In this document: positions 1-11,617 of the stretch, piece after piece
Layout: each line of letters opens with the position of its first letter
How positions within the stretch are numbered: position 1 is the first letter of the stretch
From: Cryptomeria japonica
Taxonomy: Eukaryota; Streptophyta; Pinopsida; Cupressales; Cupressaceae
Length of the DNA: 64,000 nt
Direction of reading: 5' to 3'
Assembly: GCF_030272615.1 (NCBI RefSeq)
Contig: NC_081407.1
Location: 148,237,744-148,301,743, forward strand
Program-made: the position numbers and the translations under genes
Notes under the pieces: model-generated
The model's input: the letters and a program-made list of their open reading frames with translations, nothing else
Database searches by the model: none
Told to the model about the DNA's origin: nothing

Positions 1-441
1 ATGATAGAAAGAGCACCACCAGCGGAGCATTCTTTCTTGGTAGTAGATTGATTTCATGGTTGAGCAAGAAATAGAGTTGTACATCATTATTAATAGCAAA
101 ATTAGAAATATGTTGTAGCAGCAACTAATTGTACCCAGGTATTATGGATTAAGAAAATTTTGAAGGACATAAAGGTAAAATGCAAAGAACCTATAATCAT
201 TTACTGTGATAATATGGCAGCAATTGATATATCTAAGAATCCGGTATTTCACTCTAAAACTAAACATGTTTCTATCAAATTCAATTTTCTGAAAGAGAAT
301 GTTGAAGCAAAAGAAGTGAAATTGGTTTATGTGAATACTAAAGAGTAGATTGCAGATATCTTTACTAAGCCCTTCCCTAAGGAAACTTTTGAATATCTTA
401 GAGAGCAGCTTGGGGTTATACCCTCACCGGTGGAGACTTAG
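1..441 (+). pseudogene. Copia family A, RNase H C-terminal part (broken)
   Basis: This is the end of a Copia pol gene; the rest lies left of the window. Translation shows DRKSTT, a stop replacing Q after WLSKK, a one-base frameshift near position 110, then CTQVLWIKK, the RNase H motif YCDNMAAIDISKNPVFHSKT, HVSIKFNFLKE, a further stop after VNTKE, and the usual Copia pol terminus IADIFTKPFPKETFEYL ending PSPVET-stop. RNase H would degrade the RNA strand during reverse transcription. Two stops plus a frameshift make it a pseudogene. Near-identical segments occur at 29651-30150 (minus) and 32541-33009 (plus). The family assignment is firm. Confidence 0.9.
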
Positions 442-816
442 ACAGTTGGAGCATGGCATCAGACTGGTAGGAATTGATAGAGAAACCTTTTTCCGGCTTT
501 GATGTAGGAGAGATACTTCTCAGGGGGAGTAGTTGGATAAAATTGGATAAGTTGGTATTTGTAATAAGTTTTGTGAACTGATTGTATTTGGTTTTTGTAT
601 TGCTTTGGCATTTGATGTCAAAGAGGAAGAGATATATATGGAAAAACACATTATCTTTTGGGAGAGATTATTCCTAGGGGGAGAAATATTATGTATTTTG
701 ATTTCTGGTAATTGATCTCTTTGGTAGACTATTGGTTTTTTTGGTTTTAGCGTTTCTGCTTTGGCACTTAGATGATTTTTCCATCTTGTGTTGCCATCAA
801 TGCCAAAGGGGGAGAT
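442..816 (+). other. Family A 3' untranslated leader with repeated purine blocks and polypurine tract
   Basis: Between the pol stop and the 3' LTR. It holds several G-rich purine blocks (CAGGGGGAGTAG near 515-526, CTAGGGGGAGAAA near 674-686) and the likely true polypurine tract AAAGGGGGAGA (about 805-815), directly before the LTR start at 817. The same arrangement appears in the other family-A copies. Confidence 0.8.
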
Positions 817-1639
817 TGTTGGTATTATGGATGTGTTGCATTGGTTTTTTCATTGATGTCAACACTTATCAACACTGGAGATCTTTGGTTATGTTCACTG
901 GCATGTTCAATGACTTATGCACAGTCATCGGTATCTAGTTCACCGACAGGTTATATTGTTCACAGGCACTGAGGATGATCTGTTATCATCTGGAGATTAC
1001 TTGTTTATGTCAAAGATGTGGTTTGGACACTTGGTTTTGGTGATTTGGTTATTGGTCTAATCGAGTTTGCATATTTGTTGTTATCGGCAAATTGATCTAG
1101 GTTATGAACCGACAAGCGTTATCTATTCCAGACCAGCACAACACGTTATGGAGATTATTTATTGATTGGTTATTATTGTAAATGCATTAAGCCAACATAG
1201 TGCATCACATATTGATTCATTTGTAATTGATTTAATTGTAATATTCTTAGTGAGACGACCTACACATTTGGTCTTAGGTTTTGGTATATATGTAAGATCT
1301 CATTTGTGAGATTATGTTGTAGAGAGAAGAAGGTGTGGTAGAGGATTGTAATAAGGTATATTCCAATATGAGTAGAGCTATACATGCAAACATCATTTGA
1401 AGATTCAAGGAAGGTATGAAGAAGACAATCAGAGTTTAACCGGTACTGACTCCAACATATAAATATGCTATTTTGAGCAGTACATTATCATTGGATCTAA
1501 CCATCCAATTGTAGTCAGTGTGACTCTCATTTTGTGTTTGAGCAGTGAGCTCTAGGTAGTTGGTCTTTCTGCATGTGTAGACTCCATTTGTACACACATA
1601 CTATCTACAGTAGTATCATCTGATTGTGGGTAAGGTTTT
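817..1639 (+). repeat. Family A 3' LTR, first segment
   Basis: Begins TGTTGGTATTATGG right after the polypurine tract. It contains a TATA-like TATATAT at about 1285 and the conserved R-region signals, and stops at GTGGGTAAGGTTTT where a minus-strand family-B element is inserted. The LTR resumes at 22708. By comparison with the intact LTR at 33394-34457 (1064 bp), almost nothing is missing. The left target duplication GTTTT (1635-1639) and right GTTTC (22708-22712) differ by one C-to-T change. Confidence 0.9.
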
Positions 1640-3101
1640 TGATAACTCAATGATGAATGAATAGTACCAAACCGGTACTGAGAGTGGGGGATGAATCAAT
1701 ACAGACAAAAACACATTCCTAAAACCTGTTTGTTAGCAGACACTATGCTTTGGCAGACAAATAGTAACATGGGTCTTAAACAGAATACAACCGGCAAAAA
1801 CCCAAAATAACTGAGAGCATAAACCGGTTAACACTTATATTTTCATACAATCTAATAGTTCATTTCCATTTCACTCAAGTGCATGAACATGTAATCTATC
1901 ATCATAGGTATATAAATAGCTAGATCAACATGATTTACCTTCAGACACATATCACTTAAACTTATCACATGAATAACACCACATGACACACAGATTTTCC
2001 ACGTGGAAATCCAACTAAGAAAAAACACGGTGGGGATGAATACCCACAAGCTATTTTTGAACTCTTTAGAAGTCCACTCTCTTAGGAGCCATGTCCGGTT
2101 AAAGACTGATACAATAGGTTCTATTAGGGATCACCCGGTTAAGGGATGGCTAGAATACCTGGTTAAGGGTTAAACCCTGTTAAAGGTTACCTTGTTAGAG
2201 GATTTCAAGAACTCAATGGTTTTGAGTCACCCTGTCAAATGATTTATAGTAAGCCGGTTAAAGCTACCTTGTTAAGGGATTTCCCAACTGTTGAAGTGGT
2301 TAGAGATCAACAGGTATTACAATAATCCGGTAACAGCACTCAATGCCAATGCAGATCCGCTTTAGCTCCTCTTCACCTTCTGCACTTACACTCTGCAGGT
2401 ATCACTTCTCTCCTTTGGTCTGGCAAGAATCATGTATCTCTTCACTTGGATACACTCACACAACTTTTGCCAACAACCTTAGAAAGAAACACAACATCGA
2501 CCTTGTAGGAAATAGATAGGTCAGTAGCATAAACCCTAAACCCTAAACTTGTTAGGTTAAGAAATTCAAAAGGTTCAATCTTGACCCTTGAGCACATTGG
2601 ATTAAATGCAATAGTCTTGAACCAATCTCAAGACGTTCTCCATCATTTGTTTTCCACCGCTTTCATGGCGGTTGATAACCCATCATGCATTTTCACCATT
2701 TACAAATTTCGCACATTCCCGAGGTAGTTAGGAACAATCTCCTTCATGCAAGATCCTTCATGTGCACAAGGCTGACATGACAACACGATCTATTCTTTGT
2801 TACAATGCCAACTCATCACACAAAGTCACTAGTTGAGTCACACAGGCTTGAAGCACTTCAACCGGAAACCTTGAAGTTGAGACTACCAACCGGTAGTCAT
2901 AAAAAGCTTCCATGTACCGGTTCCCATAACCACATGTCGGTTCACCTTGAACAAACACACTGCTTCACTTTGGCACATATACCAATTCACAATGTTATAC
3001 CGGTTCTCACATATATCGGTTCTCTCTTCTTCAACATATTGACATAAATGACTATCATACAATGTCATCATGTCCTCATACTGGTTCACATAATGCCAAC
3101 A
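1640..3101 (-). repeat. Family B outer 3' LTR
   Basis: 1462 bp, about the same length as the right LTR at 21224-22707. It contains a two-and-a-half-unit telobox (AAACCCTAAACCCTAAAC near 2530), a TATA-like stretch near 1907-1917, the CCACGGTGGGGATGAATACC block, and the U5 C-loop hairpin near 1675-1705 with one arm mutated. Confidence 0.93.
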
Positions 3102-3346
3102 ATCTCCCCCTTTGGTATTGATGGCAATATAAAAAGATATCTCTCTGCTTCACATCTTCTCCCTCAAATTCTATAGATATCTTCTCTGCTTCACTTCTTC
3201 TCCCCCTTTGAAAACAATGCTAAAGTGGAGGCACAAGCTTCCCTGTTCCATTATGCTTCTCCCCCTAAGGAGTAGCATCCTTCAACACATCAATCCTGAA
3301 AAAAAATTTGACTATGCAATACCTAATTGATGTGGAGCATATACCT
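3102..3346 (-). other. Family B outer 3' leader and polypurine tract
   Basis: On the minus strand the LTR is preceded by CCAAAGGGGGAGAT (3102-3115), the polypurine tract. Two more CCCCCTTTG or CCCCCTAAG blocks lie at about 3200 and 3262. The latter sits in an imperfect inverted repeat (ATGCTTCTCC/GGAGTAGCAT) that is a perfect 10-bp stem in the inner B copy. Confidence 0.75.
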
Positions 3347-4800
3347 TTAGTTCACCTCCTGCAGAGGCAGCAACCCTAATTCACCTCTTAAGTACATAAA
3401 TGTAGCCTTTGGGAGAGGCTTGGTGAATATGTCTGCTAACTACTCCTTACTAGAAACATGTTCTAGAATGTAAAACCAGATTCTTGGAGATGTTAATTGC
3501 ACTAGTATTGTCATAAAATATACTTACTGGTTCAAATACAAGAACTTTGAAGCCATTTAATACATGCTTCATCCAAATTCTCTGAGTGTAGTTCATGAAA
3601 GTTGCAACATACTCTGCTTCCACTATAGACTGAGAGATACAACTCTGCTTCTTACTCATCCATGAGACCGGTCTACCACCAAGAAAGAATGCACCACCCA
3701 TTGTGCTCTTCTGGTTGTCCACATTACCTGCCCAATTAGCATCTGTGAATAATTTCAAGTTCAAATCCTTGCTATATGGATATCACAATCCATAATCAAT
3801 AGTTCCTTTCAAATACCTAAGAATCTGCTTGACTGCAACCAAGTGGGATTCTCTTGGACTTTTCTAGAACCTTGCAGTAATGCCAACTGCATGTGCAATA
3901 TCTGGTTTGCTATGCACTACATAATGCAACTTACCAATTATTGATTGGTATTCCTTCTTATTAACCAATGCTAAGTCATCCTCTTTGGATAGTTTACAAC
4001 CGATCACCATCGGTGTACCAACCAGTTTGCTATCTTCCATGCCAAAGGTCTTCAACACATTTTTGACATACTTGGACTAAGTGATAAAGATTCCATCTTT
4101 CATCTGCTAAATTTGTAGTCCAATGAAGAACTTAATCTCCCCTATGAGTGACATCTCAAACTCTTTCTTCATCTCATCTACAAACTCATGACTCATCTTG
4201 TCATCTCCACCAAAGATAATGTCATCAACAAATACCTCATAGATCAGGATCTGATCTCCTTTAGATTTCAAGTAGATATTGCCATCTTCGCTTGTTCTCT
4301 CAAATCCAATCTTAACAAGATGGGAGTGCAGGTGTTCATACCATGCTCTAGGTGCCTGCTTTAGACCATATACGGCTTTATGTAGCCTACACACCATGTC
4401 ATTGTCTTCAAATAGGGAAACCCATCTGGTTGCTCTATATACACCTCCTCTTCAAGTACACCATTTAGGAATGCAGATTTTACATCCATTTGATATACTT
4501 TGAATCCTTTAAAAGTTGCATATGCAAGAAGCATACAAACTCCTTCCAATTTGGCTACAGGAGCAAAGGTTTCTCCATAGTCTTCTCCTTCTTCTTGGGC
4601 ATATCCTTTACACACCAGCCTAGCTTTGTTTTCTAATCACTGTGCCGTCCTCATTCAGCTTATTTTTGAAAACCCATTTGGTACCTATCACATTTTTATG
4701 CTCTGGTTTGGGTACCAAAGACCATGTACCATTTCTCTCTATCTGGTCAAGTTCCTCTTCCATTGCCTTGATCTAGTCTTCATCTTTATGTGCCTCTTTG
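3347..4800 (-). pseudogene. Family B outer copy: reverse transcriptase and RNase H
   Basis: Read on the minus strand, the RT begins around WVFKNKLNEDG, then [42 protein letters not shown]-type motifs, [13 protein letters not shown], and the catalytic EVFVDDIIFGG (about 4200-4235; Copia YVDD box with F for Y). RNase H follows with LFTDANWAG, ISQSIVEAEYVA and FYDNTSAINISKN, ending ATFMYLRGELG and a stop at 3347-3349. Stops occur near 3864, 4107 and 4620, and about 85 bp are missing from RNase H near 3450 relative to the inner copy. It is clearly Copia and clearly inactive. Confidence 0.92.
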
Positions 4801-5830
4801 AATGATTTAGGCTCAAATTTAGAGATCATACATGAGTTTTCTCTGACCTTTCTTCTTGTAAGGATTCCTGCATCCTTATCTCCTATCATCTGCTTAGGAT
4901 CGTGATTCAACTTGACATACCGAGGAATGGTCTTAACATATTCCTCTTGCTTTTCTTCTTCATCCTCATCTCCATTAGTATCAGCATCTACATCTACCGG
5001 TGTAGGAACACTGTTACTGGTACTTGGTTGACTAGCAACCAGTTCGCAAAAGGTTACTACCGGTTCATCTCTTGCTTACTGTCAGTTTCGTCAAGTTTTC
5101 CATAGTTTTCATCAACTCTAACATTGATGCTTTCCATAAACACTTGAGAGCTTTGCTCTTGGTGGAATACCCTAGGAATATTCCCTCACCACATTTCGCA
5201 TCAAATTTGCTCTGGTGTTCACTCCTCTTCATGTAACATTTGCTACCAAACTCTCTAAAATAGCTAACCACAGGTGTCTTACCGGTCCAATACTCATAAG
5301 GAGTTTTATCCTTACTGTTCTTGATGAGTACCTGGTTCATTGTGTAGACTGCAGTACTCAACACTTCTCTCCAAAAGGTGTGAGCAACCTTTCCTTGAAT
5401 TAGCATTGTTCTTGCTGCTTCAACCATAGTCTGGTTATTCCTCTCTGCTAGACCATTCTGTTGTGCAGTCCAGGGGCCAAACAGTTGCCTCTTGATGCCA
5501 TGTTCTTCACAGTACTTGTTGAATTCACCGGAAATGAATTCTCCTCCTTGATCAATTCTAAGGCACTTGATCCTTTTACCACTTTCCTTCTCCACTAATG
5601 CTCTGAAAGCTTTGAACTTTCCAAAAGCTTTAGACTTATCTTTCAAGAATGTGACCCACATCATTCTTGAGTAGTCATCAATGAGAATCATGAAGTACCT
5701 ATCACCCTGCACACTCCTAGTTTTCATAGGACCACACAAATCAGTATGCACAAGATCAAGCAAATTGTCAGTAGTGAAAGGTTTACCTTTAAAGGTTGAG
5801 GAAGACATTTTCCCCAGTTCACACTCTCTA
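4801..5830 (-). pseudogene. Family B outer copy: integrase core
   Basis: The open stretch 5065-5808 encodes the integrase catalytic core and C-terminal region on the minus strand: LVHTDLCGPMKTRS (first catalytic Asp), IDQGGEF (second Asp) and QQNGLAERNNQTM (Glu), then FWREVLSTAVYTMN and GIFLGYSTKSKA, leading to a low-complexity INT-RT linker. The DDE triad is intact here. The N-terminal HHCC part was cut away by the family-C insertion at 5831 and continues at 12485-12544 and 19704 onwards. A frame disruption near 5065 ends the reading frame. Confidence 0.92.
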
Positions 5831-6695
5831 TGTTAGGGTTCCCATAGATACTGAGAGGGGGGGTGAATCAGTATCTGATCAGTAATGAAATTTTCTTGAT
5901 ACTAAATATGCAGAATATAAAGTAATAGTATATCGGTATGCAAGAATTAATGCAAATAACAGAATAAAAAAAATCCACAAGAAAAGAACACCATAACACA
6001 AGATGTTTAACGAGGAAACCCGGTGTGGGAAAAACCTCGGTGGGATTTGTGACCCACAATATTCACTTACTGGCCAATAAGAGAATATTACTTACAATAG
6101 GGGCCTGCACATGCAGGAAGGCCAATTGCCTAGAGCTCACTGCTCAATAAGAAGTCACACTGACTTACAATGAGGATTATGCAAATCCAATAATCTGTAC
6201 TGCTTTACAATAGCATCTTCAATGCCAGATTCAGTACTGGTTCTTGCTTTGTTCTTTACATATACCCTTGACCTACAATTCGCACATTAGGTCTGCCTTA
6301 TAATTTATTTATTTTTACTTCCTCACCATATCCTACAAATGCCTACAATGATCTCTTTTATATACAAGAGTCATTTTACAATTTTCCAAGTTGTCTTACA
6401 ATGATAAACAAAATATTACATATCAAAAATCCTATCAGCCTCTATGCCGGTATACATATTTCCTTCTGTGCCGGTGTACATCTTCTATGTCGGTGCCGGT
6501 GTAGATTGATTTTGTTGATGCCGGTGCACTGTTTTGTTTGAGTAATGCTTTGCCGGTATAATGTCTTGCTGGTGCCATAGGATTGCAAGGTTGCCTGAGT
6601 AATGCTTTGTTGGTGCCATAGGATTGCAAGGTTGCCATCAATGACAAAACCTTCAATCACACACAATGTCTCATTGGAGTGTCCATATGCCAACA
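5831..6695 (-). repeat. Family C 3' LTR
   Basis: 865 bp, TGTTAGGGTTCCC at the left edge and GCCAACA at the right, closely matching the right LTR with scattered, mostly transition differences. It has a TATA-like TATATAAAAGAG (minus strand, near 6355), the perfect inverted repeat CCTGCA-CA-TGCAGG at 6104-6117, the GTGGG/CCCAC R-region block and the U5 hairpin at 5846-5876. Confidence 0.93.
5846..5876 (-). other. U5 C-loop hairpin, family C 3' LTR
   Basis: Arms AGATACTGA (5846-5854) and TCAGTATCT (5868-5876) are perfect reverse complements; the loop on the element's sense strand is C-rich. The same position in the other LTR families carries the same structure with different but complementary stem bases. 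Confidence 0.7.
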
Positions 6696-6899
6696 ATCTC
6701 CCCCTTTGGCATTGATGGCAACACTCATGAGAAATTTCAAAAAGATATCCAAAAATGTGTAGACCACAAATGTTACCAAAAATGTGAGAGCTCCCTCTGA
6801 GAATGTGATCCCTGTGTTTTGAATTTTCTCATCTACTACTCCCCCTTTGGCATCAATGACAAAGGTTAGTAGATTTTGTAGTTGTACCAATTCATAACC
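6696..6899 (-). other. Family C 3' leader and polypurine tract
   Basis: GCCAAAGGGGGAGAT on the minus strand abuts the LTR (6696-6710), the same tract used by families A and B. A second GCCAAAGGGGGAGTA copy lies at about 6838-6852. No coding sequence follows the end of ORF2 at 6900. Confidence 0.75.
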
Positions 6900-9800
6900 T
6901 CAACCTTGTAGTTGGGTAGTTATTAGCTGAAGAATATCTCCCAAAATTAAGTTTATGCCATCCATAAACTTCTTGCTCTCCTTTATTGATATCTCAGTTC
7001 TATATACTGTACCGGTGAGATGTTGCAAGTGCTCTGCCGGTGTTTTGCTACCCTGTGTTAGTGCCTCTGAGATTTCCTTCTGTAGAGATGCTAAATAGTC
7101 CAATCTTGGACTTAGTTTAGATCTCAAGAATTTTGCCTTGTTTATTATTTTCTCTTTCTCTCTTTCTAATTTGAGCAATTCTTCCTCAAAATTTGTTATC
7201 TTTTCCTCAAAAACTGATAATGTATCGGGTGAGTTAACAAAATTATCAGCAAGTTTATTGATCTCTTCCTATACCTTGCTCATATTTTTTTCTACATCCA
7301 TGGTCAAAAAGTTTATTTTACAGGTGTCTTTGTACAGAGTTTTGTATTCTTTCAATAAATTGCATAGTTCCGGTAGAAGTGTGTCAAATTCCCTATTACA
7401 CTTCTTTATTCCTTCCTCAAAGAATTTGTGTTTCTCTTTTTCTACACTTTCCTTTATAGTTTCTACCTTTGTTTTCTAAAAATTTCCAAAAATATATTTA
7501 CAAAGTGTATCCAAATGGCCTAAAGAATCTTTATTGGCTATATTACAATTGGGAGCTATTGATTTCAAAATTGGAATTGAATCATCTATCGCTTTATAAG
7601 CTTGTGAGCTATAATCAATTATTTTCTTAATAGATTCAAGCAATACCTCTGTTACATTTGATGGTGACCCAATAAACTGAGTGCCAGTGGAAGTGACCAT
7701 GCTAGTATTGACCTCTGGTAGGTCTGTTTGTGTCTCCATCTCTTTAAGCATTGGTTTTCCTGCATCATTTCTTACCGATGGCATTTGTTCTAGAGCCTTT
7801 AGCTCTGTTGATTTCTCTAATTGTGTTCCAGATTCCATCTTTTTCTCTGAATCTACTACCGGTTGCTCTTTGTTATCAGATTTATCTGTGGTATCCTTAT
7901 CTACCACTATGTTGATTTTTTGAGTATCAACATTCACAATATATAGGACTTCAGGATTAGGATTATTATCCTCTGTGTCCATGCTCTTAGTTGTCGGTTG
8001 ATCTTCTGTAGTTGTTGTTTTTACTGGTGGAGTATTTAAAGGAGGTGGGGGTAAGTTGTCTCTAATCTTGATACTTGGTGGTCCACCAACTTTACCTTTC
8101 CCTTTGTCCTTTTGATATACCAGAATGGGCTTGGGATTCCTATATTCTTCTTGTTTTTCTTTTTCAACCAAGAATGTATCCCAACCATCTTCTGTTTCCT
8201 TTGAAACTTCAGTAATTCTACCTGCCATTAGTGATATTTGCCGGTGTGCAGTGGAAAAAACTATCCAGTTGACCTGAGCTATCAAATCATCAATTTCCTT
8301 AGGTGAGTTGACCGGGTATACTACAAGTAATTTCTCTATTTTTATTTTCTTATCCAACTCAATTATTCCTTGCCTTCTGGCCTCAAGTCTTTTATATAGT
8401 TCATCAGGAATTTCATTTAGGACTTGCATCAAAAACTTTTTATACATGTCCATGTGTAATATAACACTTTCCTCGACTTGTCCTTTCTCATCATCTGATA
8501 GGGTGTCATAGATTTTCCCTATGTTTTTCAATTTACCTTCCTCTGTGATCTCATTCAGTAGTATGTCAAGAGGGGCATAGTCAGTGTTTGGCTTCTTCTT
8601 CTTTTTGGGGGTCAACTTTTTCTTAGGTGTGGCTTTCTTGACTAGAGACCTCACAGCTTGTTGCTTCTGTCTTATCCTTCTAGGTGAAGGAGTGGTTACC
8701 GGTGAGGGGTCTCTTTTCCTAACAACTCTTTTGAAAGTTGTTGGCATATCTACTTCTGAGGAGGTATCTACCGGTGATAGATGAGTTTCAGGCTATTGGG
8801 CTGCCAACTCTTCTTCTGTTATGTCGGTTTTCTTTAATACATCTTCTTTTATGGCTTTTGCTTGCCTGGTTCCTTTCCTCACAAATGCCTCAACTTTCTT
8901 TACTCTCTTTTTAGATTGAATTTGACTTTCGATGGTCTCAGCACTACCAAATAATTCTTCCTTTGGTTCATTGGGGGCTTCCAGAAGTGCTTTGGCATAA
9001 GTTTCCACTATGTGGTCATCTGTTTCATACCCCATCTCTGTAACTGAGATTGTTATTGGGATGACTGCTTCCATCTAGATCTCATCCTTTTTTATCACAA
9101 AGCATATATCATCCTTGTATTTGTTGACAATTTCTTGTGATAGTCTGATTCTTTTATTCATTCTGACCTTTAGTGCTTGAAAATACTCATTGATATTCTT
9201 TTCTTTGTTTTCACCCATGTTGTTGAATAAGTCAGACAATTGTTTTCCTACCGGTATGTCGAATCCAAAATCCTTGTAGCCTATACCGGGATCCTGTTTG
9301 GTTATATGTAGCATTAAGCATACAAGTAAATTTCCAAATCTAAAGGTTCCTTTCTTATCCTTCTTGATTTTTGCCAAATTGTCAATTAACTCATCTTTTA
9401 ACCATTCACAGATATCAATATTTACTTTGTCCTTCACCATGTCATAAGCACTTTTTATGCATAAACTAGAAATAGAGTTAAGCCTATTAGCATGAGTTGC
9501 TTTGTAACCTAGAATCATGCTAATGAATCTCACATTTGTATCGGTCACATCATTGCCCCTCAATGATCTTTTGTCGGATGTTGCACAAGTTAATTTCATT
9601 ACTAGGTCATTGGAGACCTTCTTGGTTTTGTCGGGTCTGGTACCGGTGGAAGGTAACCCTGTTACTACTTTCACAGCTATCTTTGTAATTTTATGCACTG
9701 AGTCAAGCCAAAAGAATGAACCACGTACCCTACTCAAAACTATCCTAACCACTTCCTTGGGAAATTCAGGAATGCAGAGGATTTCAGTGAATCCTAGGGT

Positions 9801-10082
9801 TTCAACAATTTTATGTTCAGGTTTCACATTTTTGGCATTGTCACATATAATAGATTTATACATGTTTTTAATTTCTTCATCACCTAATTCCTCTATGTTG
9901 CAATGAATATACATTCTAGGGTCTTCTGCATAAACAACACCCTTTGGAATTTTTGAAAAAGCACCTGTGTTGTCATCTTTCTTAGCTACCTCGGGAACTA
10001 GCTGAAACACGGGCCTAGGTCATTTTATAACTTTGACTACTGTAGGGTTTGCTATGAATTCAGGTATAGAGGAGGATGCCAT
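6900..10082 (-). pseudogene. Family C ORF2: long protein of unknown function (about 1060 residues, five in-frame stops)
   Basis: From the ATG at 10080-10082 one minus-strand frame runs 1061 codons to 6900, broken only by single stop codons at 10020 (TGA), 9075, 8793, 7476 and 7269 (TAG) and by no frameshift. The N-terminal half (about residues 20-340) holds motifs also found in family D: GVVYxxDxRxYIH, VLSRVxGxFxWLD, GLPSTGxRP, ATSDxRS, GYKxTxxNRL and FRFGNLLVCLML. The middle (about 445-500) is a basic Lys/Pro tract (KKATPKKKLTPKKKKKP), then come acidic, Thr/Pro-rich linkers, and the last 200 residues look like coiled coil. I recognise no enzyme motif. Conservation in two diverged elements argues that it was a real protein of the element. 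Its start matches the D copy (MASSSIPEFIAN versus MEEGSFSAPIFIAN). Confidence 0.75.
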
Positions 10083-10388
10083 GATGATAAATACCTTTTT
10101 CTGCCTTTGGATGGATTGATTGTTGAAGTGCTTTGCCTCTTTGCTCGGGATGCCTTAGCTTGGAAATCTTCGCGCTCTCTGAAAGTTTGAATTCACGGTG
10201 AAATGAAATGGAGCCAAAAACCTTATTTTATAAAGTCTTTTCTGCTACCTACCACATTAATTGCTTGCCGGCAATGTATTAGCTTAACTTTATTTGCCGG
10301 TAATGAAGGATTTTCAACTTCTTTTCTCTAACCGAGGGAATAATAGCACATGTGTCATTTGATTGCCAAACCCTCATGATAATTTTCT
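10083..10388 (-). other. Family C spacer between ORF1 and ORF2
   Basis: 306 bp between the ORF1 stop and the ORF2 start. I see no conserved coding signal here. The stretch would have to allow downstream translation or a separate transcript for ORF2. Confidence 0.5.
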
Positions 10389-11546
10389 TCAATTTGATGA
10401 AGAACATCCTGTCAGTGGAGCATTGCTCTGTCCTACTGGTGGAGTATCATATTGTCCTGCCGGTGAAGCATTTGTTGGTTTTACCGGTGGAGGAGTAACC
10501 CCAATATTTAGATCACCTTTTCTAATCCATTGCTTTGAAAATTCTTGCTTAACCTCTTCAACCTTTTCTTTACCTTTCAAGCTAGTACTTTTGTTATCTA
10601 CCAGTGTACCTTTACTTCTACAGAATTTAGCAATATGACCAATCTTGTTACATGCATAACAAGTTACATTATTTTTCTGAATAGCTTTCCCATAACCTAT
10701 GCCGGTTTGTGTTCTGCATTTATTTGATAAATGACCAAATCTTCCACAAACATAACATCTTACATTCATTCTGCAATTTTCAGAGTTATGACCAATTTTG
10801 TTGCATTTGGTGCATTGACCGGTGGGAGGATTGATGTTCTGATAATTCCTAGATCTACATTCATTTTCCCCATGACCATATTTATTATAGTTAAAGCATT
10901 TTCCATTGAATTTGTAAGTATTAGAGGGTCTTACCGATTTGCTTTGATCCTGGGTATTTGCAGTACCGGAGCTTTCTCCAACTTCAAATCCAACTCCAGA
11001 AGTGTCACCTTTGGGTTTTTGATTCTTCAATAAGGTACCAAGTTCTTCTGAGCTTTTCTTGAACTTTTCTTTGTGTTGATTTGCAGTTTCCAATTCCCTT
11101 TCCAAGATTTCTTTTTGTCTCATTAGTTCATTTTAGTCATTCTGAGTATACATCAGATCTGTCTTCAACATGTCATTTTCATAGCTAAGTCTTGTGTTCT
11201 CATTTGCTACATCACTTAATCTTCTGGTCAATTCTTCTTCATTCTTCTTTCTATCCTCAATCTCTTTGCAGAATCTCATAGTCATATCCTGCATTTCATT
11301 TTTTGTTGTCATGATCTCTTGTTTCAAATTGCTTATCATATCATTTAGTGATTCCTTTTCATCATTCTCATTTTGCAATTTTTCACAAAGTTCTCTTCTC
11401 TTGTTTCTTGTAACAGTAAGATTTTCTTGAAGTGCCTGAATAATGTCCTGAGCTGCTTTTAAATCATCTTCTAATTTGATATTTTTCAACTTCTCTGCAT
11501 CATAGTCAGTAAGAGCTCCTTCAAGTTGCTTCATCAGATTTTCCAT
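10389..11546 (-). pseudogene. Family C ORF1: Gag-like protein with coiled coil and four CCHC knuckles (one stop)
   Basis: From the ATG at 11544-11546 (MENLMKQLEGAL, matched by MDMSLERQLEVAL in family D) the frame runs 386 codons with one in-frame TAA at 11133-11135. Residues 1-165 are heptad-rich and Glu/Lys-rich, a long coiled coil. Four zinc knuckles follow at about residues 217-230, 245-258, 264-277 and 296-309: CFNYNKYGHGENEC (second Cys lost to Tyr), CTKCNKIGHNSENC, CYVCGRFGHLSNKC and CYACNKIGHIAKFC. The C-terminus SSSN-stop is shared with family D. Such proteins bind nucleic acid, so a nucleocapsid role is the natural inference. Four tandem knuckles is more than the single knuckle usual in Copia Gag. 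Confidence 0.82.
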
Positions 11547-11603
11547 CTTTACCGATGTCAAGATCTTCCTCAAGCTATTAGGCTTCTGAAAATAGAGGAC
11601 TAG

Positions 11604-11615
11604 GCTCTGATACCA
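11604..11615 (-). other. Primer binding site (tRNA-iMet), family C
   Basis: On the minus strand TGGTATCAGAGC lies two bases inside the 5' LTR end. It complements the 3' end of plant initiator tRNA-Met, the usual plant Copia primer. The identical site is present in both B copies and in D. Confidence 0.93.
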
Positions 11616-11617
11616 AT

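Noticed and set aside
2525-2550. Interstitial telomere sequence at a chromosome end or fusion
   Set aside because: Only about two and a half units, present at the same place in all four family-B LTRs; it is an LTR motif.
6900-10082. ORF2 stops as sites of programmed readthrough
   Set aside because: Five stops at unrelated contexts, each explainable by a C-to-T or G-to-A change; the same decay is seen in all other element genes here.
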